NCBI GenBank assembly: GCA_963514095.1
Contig: OY741271.1
Span: forward strand, 23,249,561-23,313,560
DNA from: Eutrigla gurnardus
Taxonomy: Eukaryota; Chordata; Actinopteri; Perciformes; Triglidae
Length of the DNA: 64,000 bases
Reading direction: 5' to 3'
Part shown: in pieces, positions 1 through 14,273 of the stretch
Position numbering within the stretch: the first letter of the stretch is position 1
How the letters are laid out: the number at the start of each line of letters is the position of its first letter
Translations under genes and position numbers: made by a program
Notes under the pieces: generated by a model
The model's input: only the letters and a program-made list of their open reading frames with translations
Database searches by the model: none
Told to the model about the DNA's origin: nothing

Positions 1-355
1 AGGGCAAATATATACACCGGAGTTGAATGGCCGAGGCTTTTTATTTATTTATGAGAGGAAGTCCAGAGAGGAACAACAATGCCGATCCCGATGAGGAAAT
101 ACAGCTCCCTTGTGTTTGAAGTGGGCTCATTGTCAGCGGAGCAGCTGCTGACATCATGTGAACAGACAGTGCCCAGACCACATTCGTCGGGGGGGCTGAG
201 AGGCAGCGAGCAGGAGGGCAGAAGAGCCGAGGCTCGCTGGCGTTAGCGGTGCTCTCGCTGTGAGGCACTTAACTCGGGATCTGGATGAATCTGTCCGAAG
301 CAGTTCGGCTCCGTTTGTACCTAAAGAGCAGGTGAAGGAACTCGGAATCACTTTG
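1..355 (+). other. pkig: Probable 5' non-coding exon of pkig
   Basis: This stretch is relatively GC-rich and ends in a good splice donor (CTTTG then GTAAGA at 356). The next recognisable exon of a plus-strand gene is the first coding exon of pkig at 5371, and PKI family genes normally carry non-coding leader exons. It contains a short upstream ATG at 283 whose frame closes after about 16 codons. The left boundary of the exon is not visible. Assignment to pkig is inference from position and donor quality; it could also belong to another transcript. Confidence 0.35.
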
Positions 356-3300
356 GTAAGATGAGATGATTTGTTGTTCACTTGTGATTTTATCTTTTGA
401 TCCATCGTTGGACCACAAGAGCTGTGAATCACTGATTGCCTGTCTTGTGCTGCTTGTTGATGAAGACAGAACTTTCTTTCATTCAGAGGACAGTTTCTAG
501 GGTTTTATCGGAGCTCTAATTCGATTAGTGACAGAAAATGAATCGGCAACTATTTCATTCTGAGTCACATGTTCTTGGGAGCAGCTTGTCAAATGTGAGG
601 GTTTGGTCCTTTGCTCCGTTTTATACCATTTGAAATTGGACATCTTTAGGTTTGGGACAACAGGAGACATTTAAAGACGTTACCTGGGACTCTGGAAACT
701 GTGGTGGGCGTTGTTTTATGGCTGAAACTAATAGGTGATGAATCTACCAATTATTTTCTTGATTTACTGCTAAATCATTTTGTCTGTTAGATGAAAAGGG
801 CTGCACAATATATGGAATTTATTTTAATATTGTCATCATGACCTCAATTTGCTTAATAAATATAGCAAAAGACTGCAGTATTGCATTTTTTTAGTTAGAC
901 AGTATCAGTAGAAAAAACGTATTAAACTATCATTCTTTTTTTTATTGGAGCCTTTTATGTTCCGTTCAATATTCAATTTGTTTGAAATAAGCTCTTTTAA
1001 TTAAAAAGTAAAATTGCTATCGCCAAAACCAAAAGATATTCAGTTTAGTATGATGTATGACAGACAAAATAATTCTCAATAATAATAATAACTAAAACTA
1101 TTATTTGATGATCATTTCGATTATCGAAAAAAAGTCACATTTTTAAGAACACTTTTTCGACAATTCAAATGGTAAATCCAGAAAATAAACAGCAGATTAC
1201 TCGCTACAGAAAATAACAGTTGGTTGCCTTTTTGAGATGTTTTTATCGTCTAGATCACATCAAACATAAAGGCAGTTCATCAAGTATTCAGGGTTTAAAA
1301 AAAAGGCAGATGGAAAACTTCAGTTGCTACGAGAGGCTTTTTGCCTCGTCAATAAATGCAGCAGGAGTGGTTGACCAATGAACTTGGTTGTGTAGACGAC
1401 GACCCTAATGGACGGTGAAACCAGCAAAGAGTCTTAGTGTGGGTTATTGCAGATAATGTGAGTTTATTACAGACGTATCAGGCTTAAAAGGCTCCGGCGG
1501 GATAGCAGTGAGCATGTCTAATGGGTCCCAGTGTAAGTGATGATTCTGATCTCCAAGGCTTTTGTTCCTAAACATCTACGCACCAAAACCTCTGCTGTTA
1601 CATGTCACCAGTGTGGCCACTGTTCACGTGGAAAACCTATCATGGAGGAAACGACTTCTTTTGAGAGAGAATCCCTGAATTGGAAATGATTCACAGGTGT
1701 AGTGCAGAGCAGGAAGGAGAACAGGGGGGGAAGCTGAGTTCAGCTCATCAGCTGAGATGCAGCAATTTCCCTTTGAGGATTGAGTTGTTGTTGTTGTTGT
1801 CTGTGAACATGCACTCCTGTGACGTTTGTCTTAGTGTTTCAAGATTCAGATGTGTCAAGTTTCCCTATACACACCTCGGCCTTTTCACATAAAGGCCCCG
1901 TTTTATTTAAAGAGTAACTAAACCCCCAAACCATCTTTTTTTTCATCTGAAACATCTGTTGTTTAGTGCAAAGTATTTTAATTCTAGATTCTACATATGA
2001 AATACAAAGGAAATACAAAGGGACTTCCCTATACTGACTGACACCCGCTATTGCAATTTAAACTGCTATCGGCTGATCTGGAGCCAGGTGTGGTCTTTGG
2101 TCACCAATGAACTGTCTCTGCAGTCCGCGGAGAGAGAAGTGTTCGTGAATGGTAGCCGTTTGCCTTCCAGTTAGCCTGTGAATCGCTTATGCTAATCGCT
2201 AGCGCTAATGATAATTCTAACAAAGGCCTCCACCTTTTTTCAGCTTTACATTTAAAATCCAATTCACTAATGTTTGAGTTTGTATTTCCCCTCTATAACA
2301 AACCCTTCACAGAACGTTATCGTAAAAATAGTCAGCATGCTAGCGATAAGTTCTATTGATTAGCATTAGCGATAGCAGGATAAGCTCATTGACAGGTTAA
2401 TGTTCATGAATGGTAAATTAAAAATGGTCAAGTCTGGCTTCATGTTAAAGTAACGTAGACCAAAGCCCAGAAATTCACGCGGGCCATTTATGTTCTGTTA
2501 CTGTAGAATGAAATCATGGTGGAATGAGCATGCAAGGTAGCTAGCTAGCAAGCTAGCTAGGAAAAGTCAACAACATAATGCTTCATTGTGTCATTAACAC
2601 TTTTTCACCAGATTTTGTAATATTCAGATTTATATTATATTATATTCAGTTTTAATTTCAGAACCACATAAAAGTGACAAAAGGCTTCACATGTTCCAAG
2701 AATCAGCCGAGGATAGTGTTGACCGGATGTGTTTTATATAATAAAAAATATTAGTACATTCTAGTTTGGGATTTCCATCAGATATTTATTCGACATAGAT
2801 TAATAAACAACAAGTATGCTTGCTTGTTGCAGCCCTAGATGGAGCACATGCTTATTCTTTCTTTAATTCACCTCAGTAAACAAATTAAATGAGTTAAGTC
2901 ACACTAAAGGTCGTTGGTGTCTTTCACAGATCGTCTGCCTCCGAGACACTTTACATGTTCACTTGCATTATAAGAATCCCAGCAGGTGAACAACAACAAC
3001 AACCTACGCCGCTCCACTCAGCCAGCCAGCCGGCGCTGCAAACGCAGGTTCATCATCACAGTACGAGTTGTGGATATCGGGGAATAAATTGATTTGAAAA
3101 TGCATTGCCATTAAACCGCCTCGACCACAGCTGAGACCAGACAGACCAGCGTGTAAACAATGGTGGAGAGCAGGAGGCAGATCACCGTCAGCGCCGCCCC
3201 TCCATGGAAACCTGTTAATGATCTCACGGTAGGATTTGATCCACATGCTCAGGCAAGCCGACTAATTAAACACACAAACGGCAATTACACGGGGCTCCCA

Positions 3301-5370
3301 TAAGCCACATAACAACAACTGGGGCAACGGCGTAGAAAAAGGCAAACACAACACGGATGAATTCATTGCTGCATTAACGATGCAGTCAGTGCTGATCGTT
3401 TGTTTTTATAGTCTTTCGCTCCATGTAGAAAATCCACTCAGTAGGCTAGTGAGTGGTTGTGTTGTGTGGAATTGTGATTGTGAAAGATTGCAACTTTCAT
3501 ATGGAAGAGAGGAAAATTGAAAAGGATATTTTGACATTGTTTTGAAGTAAATGTATTCAGTCTTGCCAATAGTTAGCTGAAAAGCCAACGCTGGCAGCCT
3601 GCTATCTTAGCTTAGCATGAAGACTGGAAACGGGCGGCAACATGTTCATTCTGGGGAAACTCTACCTTTTTAAGGACATGTCAGTTACTATGGGTTGCCA
3701 CCATGAAAAAGGCCTACTCTGATAACAAGTGAGTTGTTTTTCACTGGTTGAAAAAAAAGTCCAACCAAGATAAATATACGGTTGCTTATTGCGTGTCGAC
3801 CACAAATACAGGACTTCAATTGATGACATCATCGCAAGAAAAATTGCAACTAGATATTCCCGTCTTTGTTGGGCACCAATGAGCTAGTTAGTGAAAGCCT
3901 CAGGTGTTTGAAGTGAAGGTTGAGCACAACGAGGTGCTGTAGGTGTAATTACGAACCTGCGAGACGCCGGCTTCCCACGGGGATTTGGCTCGCTAATGAC
4001 CGTGCAGCCCGGCTATCTATCAGCAGATCGCACTACTGACTGCAGTCCAGTCGGGACACAGAGTGGCTCTTGTGTTCAATAGACGCACTTGAGGTAAATG
4101 CCAGCAGCCCCAGATCTCAGTGACATTTCATGTGGTGCTGCTCTTACCTACAGGGGCTTTAAAGTTTGCCCTTCGTCACAAATTTCACATTCCGAACCGC
4201 CGTTGCCTACGTCTGCGTGGCTCGTGACCTCTCACGGAATGACCCTGGGTTGCTTCCTGTTTGCCGTTGGCTCTCGCAGACTGTACATAAGAAAGAGAAA
4301 ACAATTGTGGGACTTTTTTTTTTGTTTAAGAGCAATGCTTAAAGAATGTGAGTGAAAGCATTCGGGAACAGACTGGCCCCTGGGTGAGCGTGCCACGGCG
4401 GCGTCTGCCAGCTCGTTTTTATTCCCCTCTCGTTTCCCTTCGAGACTCTGAACCCCCGTGTGGTTCCTAAAGATTGGTAGCTTAGCCGCTCAGCTGTTCG
4501 GTCATGTTACATGCTTTGTCAGATAGTATGTGTGTGTGTAGCTATAATGTAGTCAGTGGGGTCCGATCTGTGTGGTGGGGGGGATGACCAGCGACTGAAG
4601 AACAGCTGAGTCTCTAAGTTTCTTTTTCTTTGCATCCGAGGACAACTTCCTACTACTTTGTCTCTTCTGTTCTTCCCGTTTTTTCTTTCTGGAGCAGTCT
4701 TATTTTGTGTCCTCTTCTCTCTGAGGAGTTACCAGCGGTATAGTGTTTTAGTGGTTTGGCAGGATCCATGACCTAGTTAAATATGGACTGAGAACAGGAA
4801 ACAGAAGAGGAATGAATTGCTAATGGGAGCTCTGCTTACTTTTTTCTTTTTTTTTTGTAGCTGGGGCTCTTTCTGGCTGCTTGTCCTTTGAATGGTTTCA
4901 AACTCTTTTACCCTTTCCATATTGATTGGTGCACTTTACAGCTCCCCCTAAACTCTTACTGTGTGAGGACCTTTACGGCAGACAAATGGACCCTAGAAGA
5001 GGGCTATGACTATGCAAGCGAGAGCCGTAAGGAAATGTGGTGCAGGCTTTTGTTTTTCTCGATGCAATTAGGACGACCTGTGAGCATTAAGGCCATTAAT
5101 CCTTGTGCAGAAAAAGGAATAATTAACACCTTCATTCTTCTTTTCATGAATACTCATCCAGCTGCTTTTAGCCTCTCGCATGTCAGAAGTGCTTCTGAGG
5201 TATTCCTGCATGTCACGTTGATTCTGCTGGAGTAGACATTCACAAGACACGGTGATGGGTCCTCCCACGGGACCTGTAGACCATTGAAGGAAGACAGCGG
5301 GGTGATTTAGCCTATTTGCTGCTCGCAACACCTCCTGCCGCCGCCTGACAGCTCCCCTCTCTCTCGGCAG
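356..5370 (+). other. Gene-free stretch, probable pkig intron 1
   Basis: I see no coding exon here. It contains degenerate dispersed repeat fragments at about 1020-1140 and 2780-2840, TAGC-rich inverted repeats at about 2180-2380, a small palindrome built on GCTAGC at 2528-2560, and a fragment of a common percomorph repeat (core TTAGCTTAGCATGAAGACTG) at about 3600-3660. Open frames in this interval are short and resemble no family I know. Confidence 0.5.
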
Positions 5371-5398
5371 GTGTAATGAGAGCGCTGGTCATGGACAG

Positions 5399-6859
5399 AT
5401 GATGGACGTGGAGACGTCGTACTCGGACTTCATCAACTGTGATCGCACGGGCCGTAGGAACGCAGTTCCCGACATCGAAGGGAAGGGAGAAGGAGCGGCC
5501 AGCACTAGTGAACTCACCAAAGACCTGGCGGGGATGGACCTGAAGGCCGCAGGTCAGTAAACCCACATGTGAATGCACGCGCACCACGGTATGACATGAT
5601 GTCAATGTGTCGGGTATAGGGATATATATACGTAACTGTACATCTTCCTTCTACTATAAATATAATTTCTTTGTATTCCTCATTTCTTTGTTCTGTTGGA
5701 ATGTATCTTCTATTTCATTGTTTTATTCTATTCTTATGGGAATTTAAATTTGTATTTGAATAGAATTTTCTGCTTGTGCACACACACACAGAAAATTCTA
5801 AGAATAGTGTGGCGGGGGCTAGAGCCTAAAACAACTTATAATGACAAACTGGCTAACTCAGAATTAAGACTCACGTCTCCATGGGAACATCAGTTACACC
5901 TTATACCCGGTGGAACCAAGAGCAAAAATGAGGAAAACATGGCTCATAATTGGCAAACAATATTATGGAGTTATTCTTAAGAAAGAGGAAAGAAAAAGTC
6001 CGTCAAGGCCATTGCATATATACTGTCAGTCATTTTCTCTGATGAATTTTCCCAGTTTAATGCCTTTTTGAATTCACGCAGGAATGCAAACATTCCCTCC
6101 TGGAGTGAACAGAGCGGAGTTGTTTTATCTTGGTTGCCACGTTTTCTAATTTGAAAAAAAAAAAAGTTTGAATTTACCCAGAAGTCATGGCAAATTTGTC
6201 CCGAAGACGGTCAAGAACTCGACCGCCTTCTTGTCTTAAAGTACCAAAATATCTACAGAGAAAGACAGGTGGCCCTGCTCGGCTCGTCGCCTCTGTGAGG
6301 TTCGGTCGCTGCGCTTTGCTGCCTCGGAGTCAAACTAGTCGTGAAGGCAGCATGATGACAGATGGGCCTCGCTTCCTCTACTCTCAGCAAGTTGTCAGGA
6401 GGAACATATCTGAACGTGACGCAGATGTTCCCAGTCTGACCATTGTGTGTCACATCGTAGTTGTTGCCTACTTCCCTTTCGGTCAAAGACGTTTCCCATG
6501 ACATGAGGCCCAATCTGAAAGCTATAAATCAAAGTGCTCTAATGCCAGACTGGTGGGAAGCCCCGAATTCAGAAATAATCTCATATCACGGTTGACACTG
6601 TGTTGCTACAGGATGTTGTAGTTCCTTTCTCTGGAATCTGTTTATTTTCCCTTTCTGGAGCCTGGAGGCAGATTCATTGCCTGCTATTAGGAATGCCAAA
6701 CCACTGTTTAGCTTGATGATATACACACATCTTTTGACTTTTTTATTTTTTTGTGTGTGCATATTGTTTCCTCCAGAAGGAGACCCAGGGGCCACCCCAG
6801 CCCCTGAGGCGGAGGGCTCCACCAGCCAAGATGCCCAGGGAGGTGGAGGCCCATCCTAA
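5399..6859 (+). CDS. pkig: cAMP-dependent protein kinase inhibitor gamma
   Basis: PKI peptides bind the free catalytic subunit of PKA as a pseudosubstrate, block it, and export it from the nucleus. Two coding exons are visible, 5399-5552 and 6777-6859, joined by a GT-AG intron and giving 78 residues (human PKIG has 76). The start is the first of two consecutive ATGs (MMDVETSYSDF). Residues 16-22 (RTGRRNA) are the pseudosubstrate site, and the hydrophobic residues around 11-12 precede it as in the family. L39, L43, M46 and L48 form the leucine-rich nuclear export signal. The C-terminal tail is acidic, then Gly/Pro-rich, and weakly conserved. A four-codon upstream frame beginning at 5391 overlaps the start codon and could damp translation. 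Upstream exon 5371-5398 is 5' UTR. ada lies tail-to-tail downstream, as I recall for human. The family call is secure; the gamma assignment rests on the N-terminus and the ada neighbour. Confidence 0.93.
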
Positions 6860-7457
6860 ACTAAGCCTGCTGAGATGGAAGGGGGGTGGAGGTGGAGGGG
6901 TGGGGGCAAAGCCGAGGAGTGAAAAGTAGAGAGGAAGTGAATGTGGAGAGACATGGAGAAAGGAGAGTGTGTATCGGTTGTCCTAACCGGACACGGAAGG
7001 ACACCCTTCGCTCACTTGCCAGCCCGTTTGGAGCTCCGTCGGCCCCAAATGTTCGCCTTTTTTCATTGGATCTGATTGTAACATGCGGAGCAGGAGCAGG
7101 AGTAGAACTGACAATTGAGATGCTACTCTGTCGCTTCATTCTCTGTTAGTCATTTATATTCCTGAGGAGACGAGAAAGCACAGGGCCTTTTGGATTTTGT
7201 GTCTGTCGGAAAGCTGAAAATAATTCATTTATAACACCCGAAACATTGTTCCAGCCTCCGATGCGACTGTGTCACGAAGGGCGTATTCATAATCATGCGT
7301 TTGTCATTTTTTTTCAATGTTATGCGTGCGTGTCTGTTACCCTTTTTGTCCCTTTTTTTTGTAACAAAACATAGTCGCCATTATACTGTCGTGTACAGAC
7401 TTCATATTTATTGCTTAATGTTCAGTGATAACTTTGTGATAGCAATTTTCTTTGTGT

Positions 7458-7463
7458 AATAAA
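7458..7463 (+). other. pkig: Polyadenylation signal of pkig
   Basis: A canonical AATAAA lies about 600 bases after the pkig stop codon, followed by T- and GT-rich sequence (about 7490-7505). This implies a 3' UTR of roughly 6860 to about 7485. Signal use is inferred. Confidence 0.55.
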
Positions 7464-7489
7464 ATACTTACTTCAGTAATGAATTACTG

Positions 7490-8728
7490 AAATGTTTGTA
7501 TTTGTATGAATTCATGTGTAATGAGCTTTTCACAGGAGGTGATTTGCAGGGTTTTTTCTCTCGAACTAGCAGGTACAGGAGCCGCAACGGTGCCGAGTCA
7601 AACGTGATTAATGCGTGAAGTTTGCAGAGTTGTTCCAGAGCCATAAATATTATTGAATTCAGCTTTTGTGTACATTAGCTTGGCTGCAGGAAGCCAGTGT
7701 TTACATTTCCATCTAGCATGTTCCCATTTATCTCTTTATCTCTTCATAAATGAGACCGAGGATGATGGAGCAGTTTATTTGACCAGCTGTTTTTTTTAAC
7801 CTGTACTTAAGTAACATTATATTATAATGAAGATACTTATTAGCTTTAATAAGGATTAGCTTTAAAAAAAAATTGATTTGAGAGATTATCAACACAAAGA
7901 AAAAACAGGCTTACATTCAGAAATGTTTCATAATAGCTTTTATTATGGTCATAAATGTCTGTTACAAATGGAAGTGCTCTTTTTATAGTGAAATGAAAAA
8001 GAAATGTTTTAAATAAATATATACATCAAACGAATTGAGGAATTATGACGTTCAAAAGCCACATTCAGTCCACTGGTTTGTCCATCTAGGTGACTGTAGT
8101 GCGCACCCTGGTGTTAAAGTGTAATACTACACTTTTGGTATTGAGCTGCTTTACCTGTGTTAAGTATTTATCGGGCAAAATGCACACATTTCTGACACTG
8201 GATTCCTTCACTTCTCCCTGAAACCAAACTATGGATCTTCCCAGTTCACCATATTTACCCCATAGGTAGTAAATTCTTCAATTTTCCCTCACCAAGATGA
8301 ACAAATAACCCCCCTTGTCCTTCCCTTACATGCCAACAAAGTGTTTCCAACTGAGTAATTGTGCATTGAAAGCTAACCTGATTTTCTTTATGACAACAGG
8401 ATGTAAACGCAAGATGAAGCTGGATCCAGAGTTTTCACATAAACACAAAACACTTGCATTCCCATGTTTTTTTGGGGTTTTTTTTATGCCCTGCAACATG
8501 ATATCGGCTGTAAACTTTAGTATTAAAGGTACTTGGATAGAATACTGACAAGCTGGTGATGTATATGTGAGGAGAAGGCAGTAGCCATATGATAAACAGT
8601 ATGTCTGGTTACAAAAAAGGAAAAAAGACATTCCATTGTGTCAGGTGGGGGAGATTAAGGGTTCTGAGCGGGTTTGTTCCACCGGGTTAAGTCGCGTTTC
8701 CTCCTCAGACTTCCTTCTGCATCGGTTT
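7490..8728. other. Spacer between convergent pkig and ada
   Basis: No coding exon is recognised. The right part must contain the ada 3' UTR (minus strand). An inverted AATAAA (TTTATT) at about 7939 is one candidate distal signal, but none is convincing close to the ada stop. Confidence 0.4.
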
Positions 8729-11700
8729 TTAAAAGGCAGTTCTCTTGATCATCCCGTACGCCTCGTACAGTTGGTAGACCAGCTTCTTCTTCTCATTCTC
8801 GGGCAGGAAGCACGACTCTGCAGAACAGATGTTCTACGACACACATAGAGTCATTATGGTTCATATTTAGTTAGATGAGATGATCATGATTGTGCCAGCC
8901 AACAGCCAGTTTAACCTTTCCCTTTAGTAAAAAGGTACAAATCTAGAGGTGTTCAGTACCACTGTGTAGAAATACTGTTACAAAAAGTCATGCATTCAAT
9001 ATGTTATGAACTAAAAGTACAAAAGCATTAGGTCTGTGAAGGTTCTCAGTCATCCGGGTCACGGTCATCCATGAAAGCTTTGTCGTGGGCAACTGGCCTT
9101 GCTTCAGGCTTTCCTACCTGGGGTGGACAAGCTTTTGCCTCGGTGTATTACTGAGCTTGAAGTGCATGACGTTGTAGTGTTTGTGAATATCCTCCTGAGT
9201 TTTCAGAAACGTATGTATGGGTGTTGCATGCGTTATTGTTGTTTTTTCTTCTCTGTCCTTCCACTGCATCTTTTTGTTCTGTTGATGAAGACCCAGTCGG
9301 GGTATCCACACGTTTTAAGGGCTCCCCTGATGTGTGTTTTGTACTCGTGGGTACATTTTGGGCCCGATACTGGAGGGTTCTGATGACCCCTAACTTGTGC
9401 ATCAAACGATCAAGTGTGTGTGTGTGGTTTTCCTGCATATTCCGATGTTGAGGGCTTCTGTCATATTGACTGTGCACAGCACAATCCACAAAGGCCAGAC
9501 TACTTCCTCTGACATCCTCCCCGGTGAACTGGATATTGTTGTCCACCGCGTTGATGTGGTCTGTGAACGCTTTTATCCCCCGTGTTCTGATTTTTGCAGA
9601 CATGCTCCAGCAGGATGATGCTTTCCTCGCATGCTGTAATTGTTCAAAATCTGACACCTTCCCACAGATTTGTGAGGTGATGTGAATGTGTTTTGTGCTT
9701 TTCAACATAATCGCCGTGAAACGATCACAAGATAACGTTCTTCTGATGACTTGTGAAGTGAATATCTCAAGACAGCAGAAGCCTGATGATGAAGAGGAAG
9801 ACGGGGAACCATCATGGAAGGTAAAGCCCCTGCATGCATTTACTACCTACGGATAGAAGAAGTGGCTGATCTATGCAGTTTCTGAGCAAGTACAAATTAG
9901 TCTGCTTCCAAACTAGATCGGTAATTAGTGAGCTTTAGATGGCCGAAGGCAGATTTTGTTCCATTTGGACGGAGACGGGCTCAACGTTTCCTATTCTCAT
10001 CCAACTCTTGCCAGAAAGCAAATGAACGCATTTCCAAAAGAATCCCAACTTCTCCTCGAATGAACAGTCGATATGCAAACCAGATGGAGCCTGGATGTTA
10101 AGCACCAACACGCTGTTTAAAATACATGAAGAATTGTAATTATTAAAAGGATCTGATGCTTTGGAAGACTTCTTTCATGCTGGCTTTTGTTCCTGCTTTA
10201 ATTAGCCACAGAGAGAGACATTACCATGTGCAGGGGCATCTACGCCCCGTGCTCTCATTCCAAACCGTATCCAAACCGTCCCGTGAACCGCTGCTGCAAT
10301 TATTCATGCGTTGGATCTCACCAGTCGTTTGAATTCCTCCTCCGTGAACCCCATGTATTTCTGCGCGGTGCTGTAGTCCAGGTGCAGATTGGAGTTGAAG
10401 ATCAGAGGGTCATCTGTATTCAGGGAGTAGTTCGCCTTGTCTTTCCTGAAGCTGCGCAGAGGAAAACGATGAAATCATAAGAAGAATGAATAAAGCCCCC
10501 AATTCTGCCTTAATGCGGGTTAATTAGCAGATTTCCGTGTCAAATAAACGAAAGCTTACGTGATGACGGGATGCTTGGTGAAGTCCGGGTCGCAGGCTCC
10601 CGTCAGCTTACTTGAAACGGGACACACCTGCAATCAGAGCGGCACAGATGTGATACTGGAGGCTCCACTAGAGGGCAGCATATCACTCCTTTTTCTACTC
10701 TTTGTCACCAGTTGGCTACATCACTATAGTTACCTCAAAATACAATCCCACTCTGTAATTATCTCAATTCTTTGGTGATAAACAGGGCACACTGTGTTCA
10801 ATCATGCAGACATTAATTTGTCAATTTCCTTGTTGGTGATGCAGCTTTTTGATGATAGTTCCTCACCTCAAAGTGCATGTTCTGAGCCAGCAGCTTCTTG
10901 TACAGAACTTGGTCTTCCAGGGTTCTGTAACCGTGTCCGACACGTTCAGCTTTCAGCACTTCTACAGCCTAAAACATCAAGAGGCAAAAACGAATTGTAA
11001 CTCAGAAAACAAACATCCATGTTGCACATGTCAGCAGAATCTGCAGGCTATTTCTAGAGGCATGTGGCTGAACTGTCACTTTGAGGCACAGAGTCCTCCG
11101 GGAGCAGCCATTTATTATGGCAGTGACTCATACTGGAGCTTTAAACCACAATAATGGTAGATTGTGTATAGGGCTGTTCGATTTTGCCTAAAAATAAAAT
11201 CTCGATTTTGTTCTCTCAAAATCCGATTTTCGATTACGATTACGATTATTTTGTGAAATGACAAAAGGCAAAGAAATTATTTCAAATATGCTGCTTTTTT
11301 ATTGAACATTTCCCCCATTGGGCTTTAAATGCAATTTGCTCTTATTAAACAAAAAATGAATGAATAAAGTGCAAAACTCTTTTTGTAAAATAAATAAAGT
11401 TTGAAAAAATATAAAAGCAAATCAGCACTTGCAAACATACAGTAAGTTATATTTCCAATTAAATAAAACAAGATATTTTCTAATTAAACTAAACTGGGTC
11501 TTTGCATGCTAAATAATAATGTAACCCATGAAGGAGGTAGAGGTGTGTGAAAAATCGATTTTACGAGTTTCACGTTTTAACATCGTTCTAAATACATAAT
11601 CGCGATTACGATTTAAAATCGATTAATCGAACAGCCCTAATTGTGTATGTAGTTTTCAGACACTCCCCATCTGCTCTTTCAAATTCCTTTGGATCTAGTT

Positions 11701-14177
11701 GGTTCATTCATGTCTTAGGTTTGTGCATGATGCATTGTTGAATGACTTACCTCCTTCACTACGCTCGGTGGACCCACCTCCCCTGCGTGTACCGTCCTGT
11801 GGATCCCACAACGAGCTGCTTCCTGCCAACAGAATCGGTCCGTCAGCAACCAAACTGCACGACCACATAAGTGGCTTTCACATCTGCTATCCTGCAGCAC
11901 CCGGCGAGGCACCGTTTGTCATTTAGACGGCTTTTTGTGCACGCCCGTGCTGGGAGCTACAGTCAAATACACGATATTTTTTACTGCATGTGTACTTAGT
12001 TATCTGTTTTCCTCTCAGCATTCTTAACCTTGGACATGCTGAGTGTGGCCCGCTTAATCTGCAGGTGTTGAGAGGTCATGTAGTTCATGAAGATAACCCT
12101 CAATATTACCGTGGACTCTGCTCTGTGACTTCTGCTTCTGGTTAATAATTGAAGCGCATTTCTATTTTCTTCCATCAATATCTATTCAGCTTCACAGGAT
12201 TTCAGAACCTCTTTACGTTGTGGATCGTGAAACACATTCCTGGAGAACTGAACGATATGTGAATACTGAAGTTGAATAATATAATAATACGTGTATATAC
12301 AGCTCTTATCAAAACCAGTTATTAAGTGCTTTGCAAGGAAAAATAAAATACACAAACTAAATCCTGATGAGACAGCATGAGAAAATGTTTTTGGTTCAAC
12401 AAAATATTTGCAGCCTCTGCAAATACTCCACTTTGAACTGGATTGTTTTCATTTTATGATCACCTCGTGACTCTTTGACTAATTATTTCCCTCAAATGAC
12501 TTTTCACTGGCTGTGTTTTAAGGGAGAGCATTTAAAAACGTCTTTTAACATAAACTCCATTGAATGCCAGCAATTCATAAACCTTTTATAAGTTGACCAT
12601 CTCAAGAATTGGTAGCCCAGAGCCAACAGACTGCATGAATAACAGTCAGTTGACTATAAGTACAATTACTTAATTCGCTGTCCCCGTTTAGTCAACCCCA
12701 CCCATCCTGCAGCGCTGCAATCGATGTCGGGTAAGGCTTGTCCCACGTCCGGTGCTGTAGCATATTAACTGATTAATCTGCTTCTTACGGTCTGACAGGC
12801 AAAACGTGATTACTTACTGCTGGACTCTGTTATAATCAATAAATACTGGCTGAAAACCAAATTGTATATTTCATAACAGCTTCAAAAGAAACTGGAGTGT
12901 TAACTCAGATAAAGACATTCAAGTCCTCATCGATTTGAGACGATACTCCTGACTGTGAAACCTGTTGGTTTTATTTAGTCACAGCAAGCCTTGTGTACCT
13001 TTGACCAAGTCTGAGAACTGGTGTTGCCACATTAACAGTGGACGGTGAATCATGTTGATAGTCATGACATTGTACAAAACGTGTTTAAACGAGACGTAAG
13101 AGTCGAGTTTAAACACGATTAGCAGGTCTGTGAGGCTAAAGCCCTGCTTCCTGCATGCTAACATGCTAACATGCTAACACACTGATGTCAAGCAGTTATA
13201 ATGTTCAAATTCAGCATCTTAGTCAACATGCTAATTGGATAATAAGCACTAAATGCAAAGCACAGCTCACTGATAGGGATGCCATTAGTTTTACGGTTAT
13301 CTGGTCATAAACCAAAGTATTGGAGACATTTTGACCTGATGACGGTGCGAGATGAAAGGTCAAGGGATTACTAAAAGTGATCTAATTCCTCCTGAAGGGG
13401 ACCTGGTAATCCATTCACTAGTCATCAAGATATTATGGTCTGGCCCATTGCCATTGCAGGACACAACTCCGTCCTCTAGTCCTCCCTGTAGCTGCGGAAC
13501 AAAGCTGTCTCAGGATCCCTGAAGGTGGTCGGGGTGATTTTCCCCCGCAGCCATATTTGGATCAGCTTGGCCGCCCGTGGGAACCTGAGCTGGACTCGCG
13601 GACTGGAAATGTTTTAACAACCCTAAAAAATGATGCCGTATGCTATCGAGTATAACTCGTATTTACACGTGTGCTATAATGCCAAAATAAGCAGTCTACG
13701 ACACTGTCTGGGATTGTCCCCAAGCGATCGCCCCCTTGCTAAACTATGTGAGGAATGACTGGCTTTTTCACACGTTCAAGGGCACAAAGCAATCAGCTCC
13801 TGTTGACGCAGTCCAGCATGATGCTGCTGCTCGATGAATCCTAACCACAGACTGGGTAGAAGACCGTGTAAGGATCGTGACGTCACCCGTTTGTTATTGC
13901 ACTACGGGTTTCGGCATTCAACCTGGGTGACCTCATTATAATAAATAAACGCCTTTTTAATCTGCCTAATGCTTTGACAAAGACTGTCGCACACTCACCT
14001 CATAGGCCTTCCTGTGGTCTGGGTTGGCTTCACAGTTGAGTGACTCATCGCCTGCCAGATCGATGGCGACCACACCGGCATCTCGATACTTCTTACAGAG
14101 CTCCACGATCTCCATAGACCAGCCTTGAGGATGTAAAACACACGTATATTACTCCACCGTATGGCTCCGGCAACTCA

Positions 14178-14273
<96 letters not shown>

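Noticed and set aside
9148..9708. 186-codon minus-strand frame as a host gene
   Set aside because: Its content is Penelope-like reverse transcriptase and linker sequence with frameshifts, not a cellular gene.
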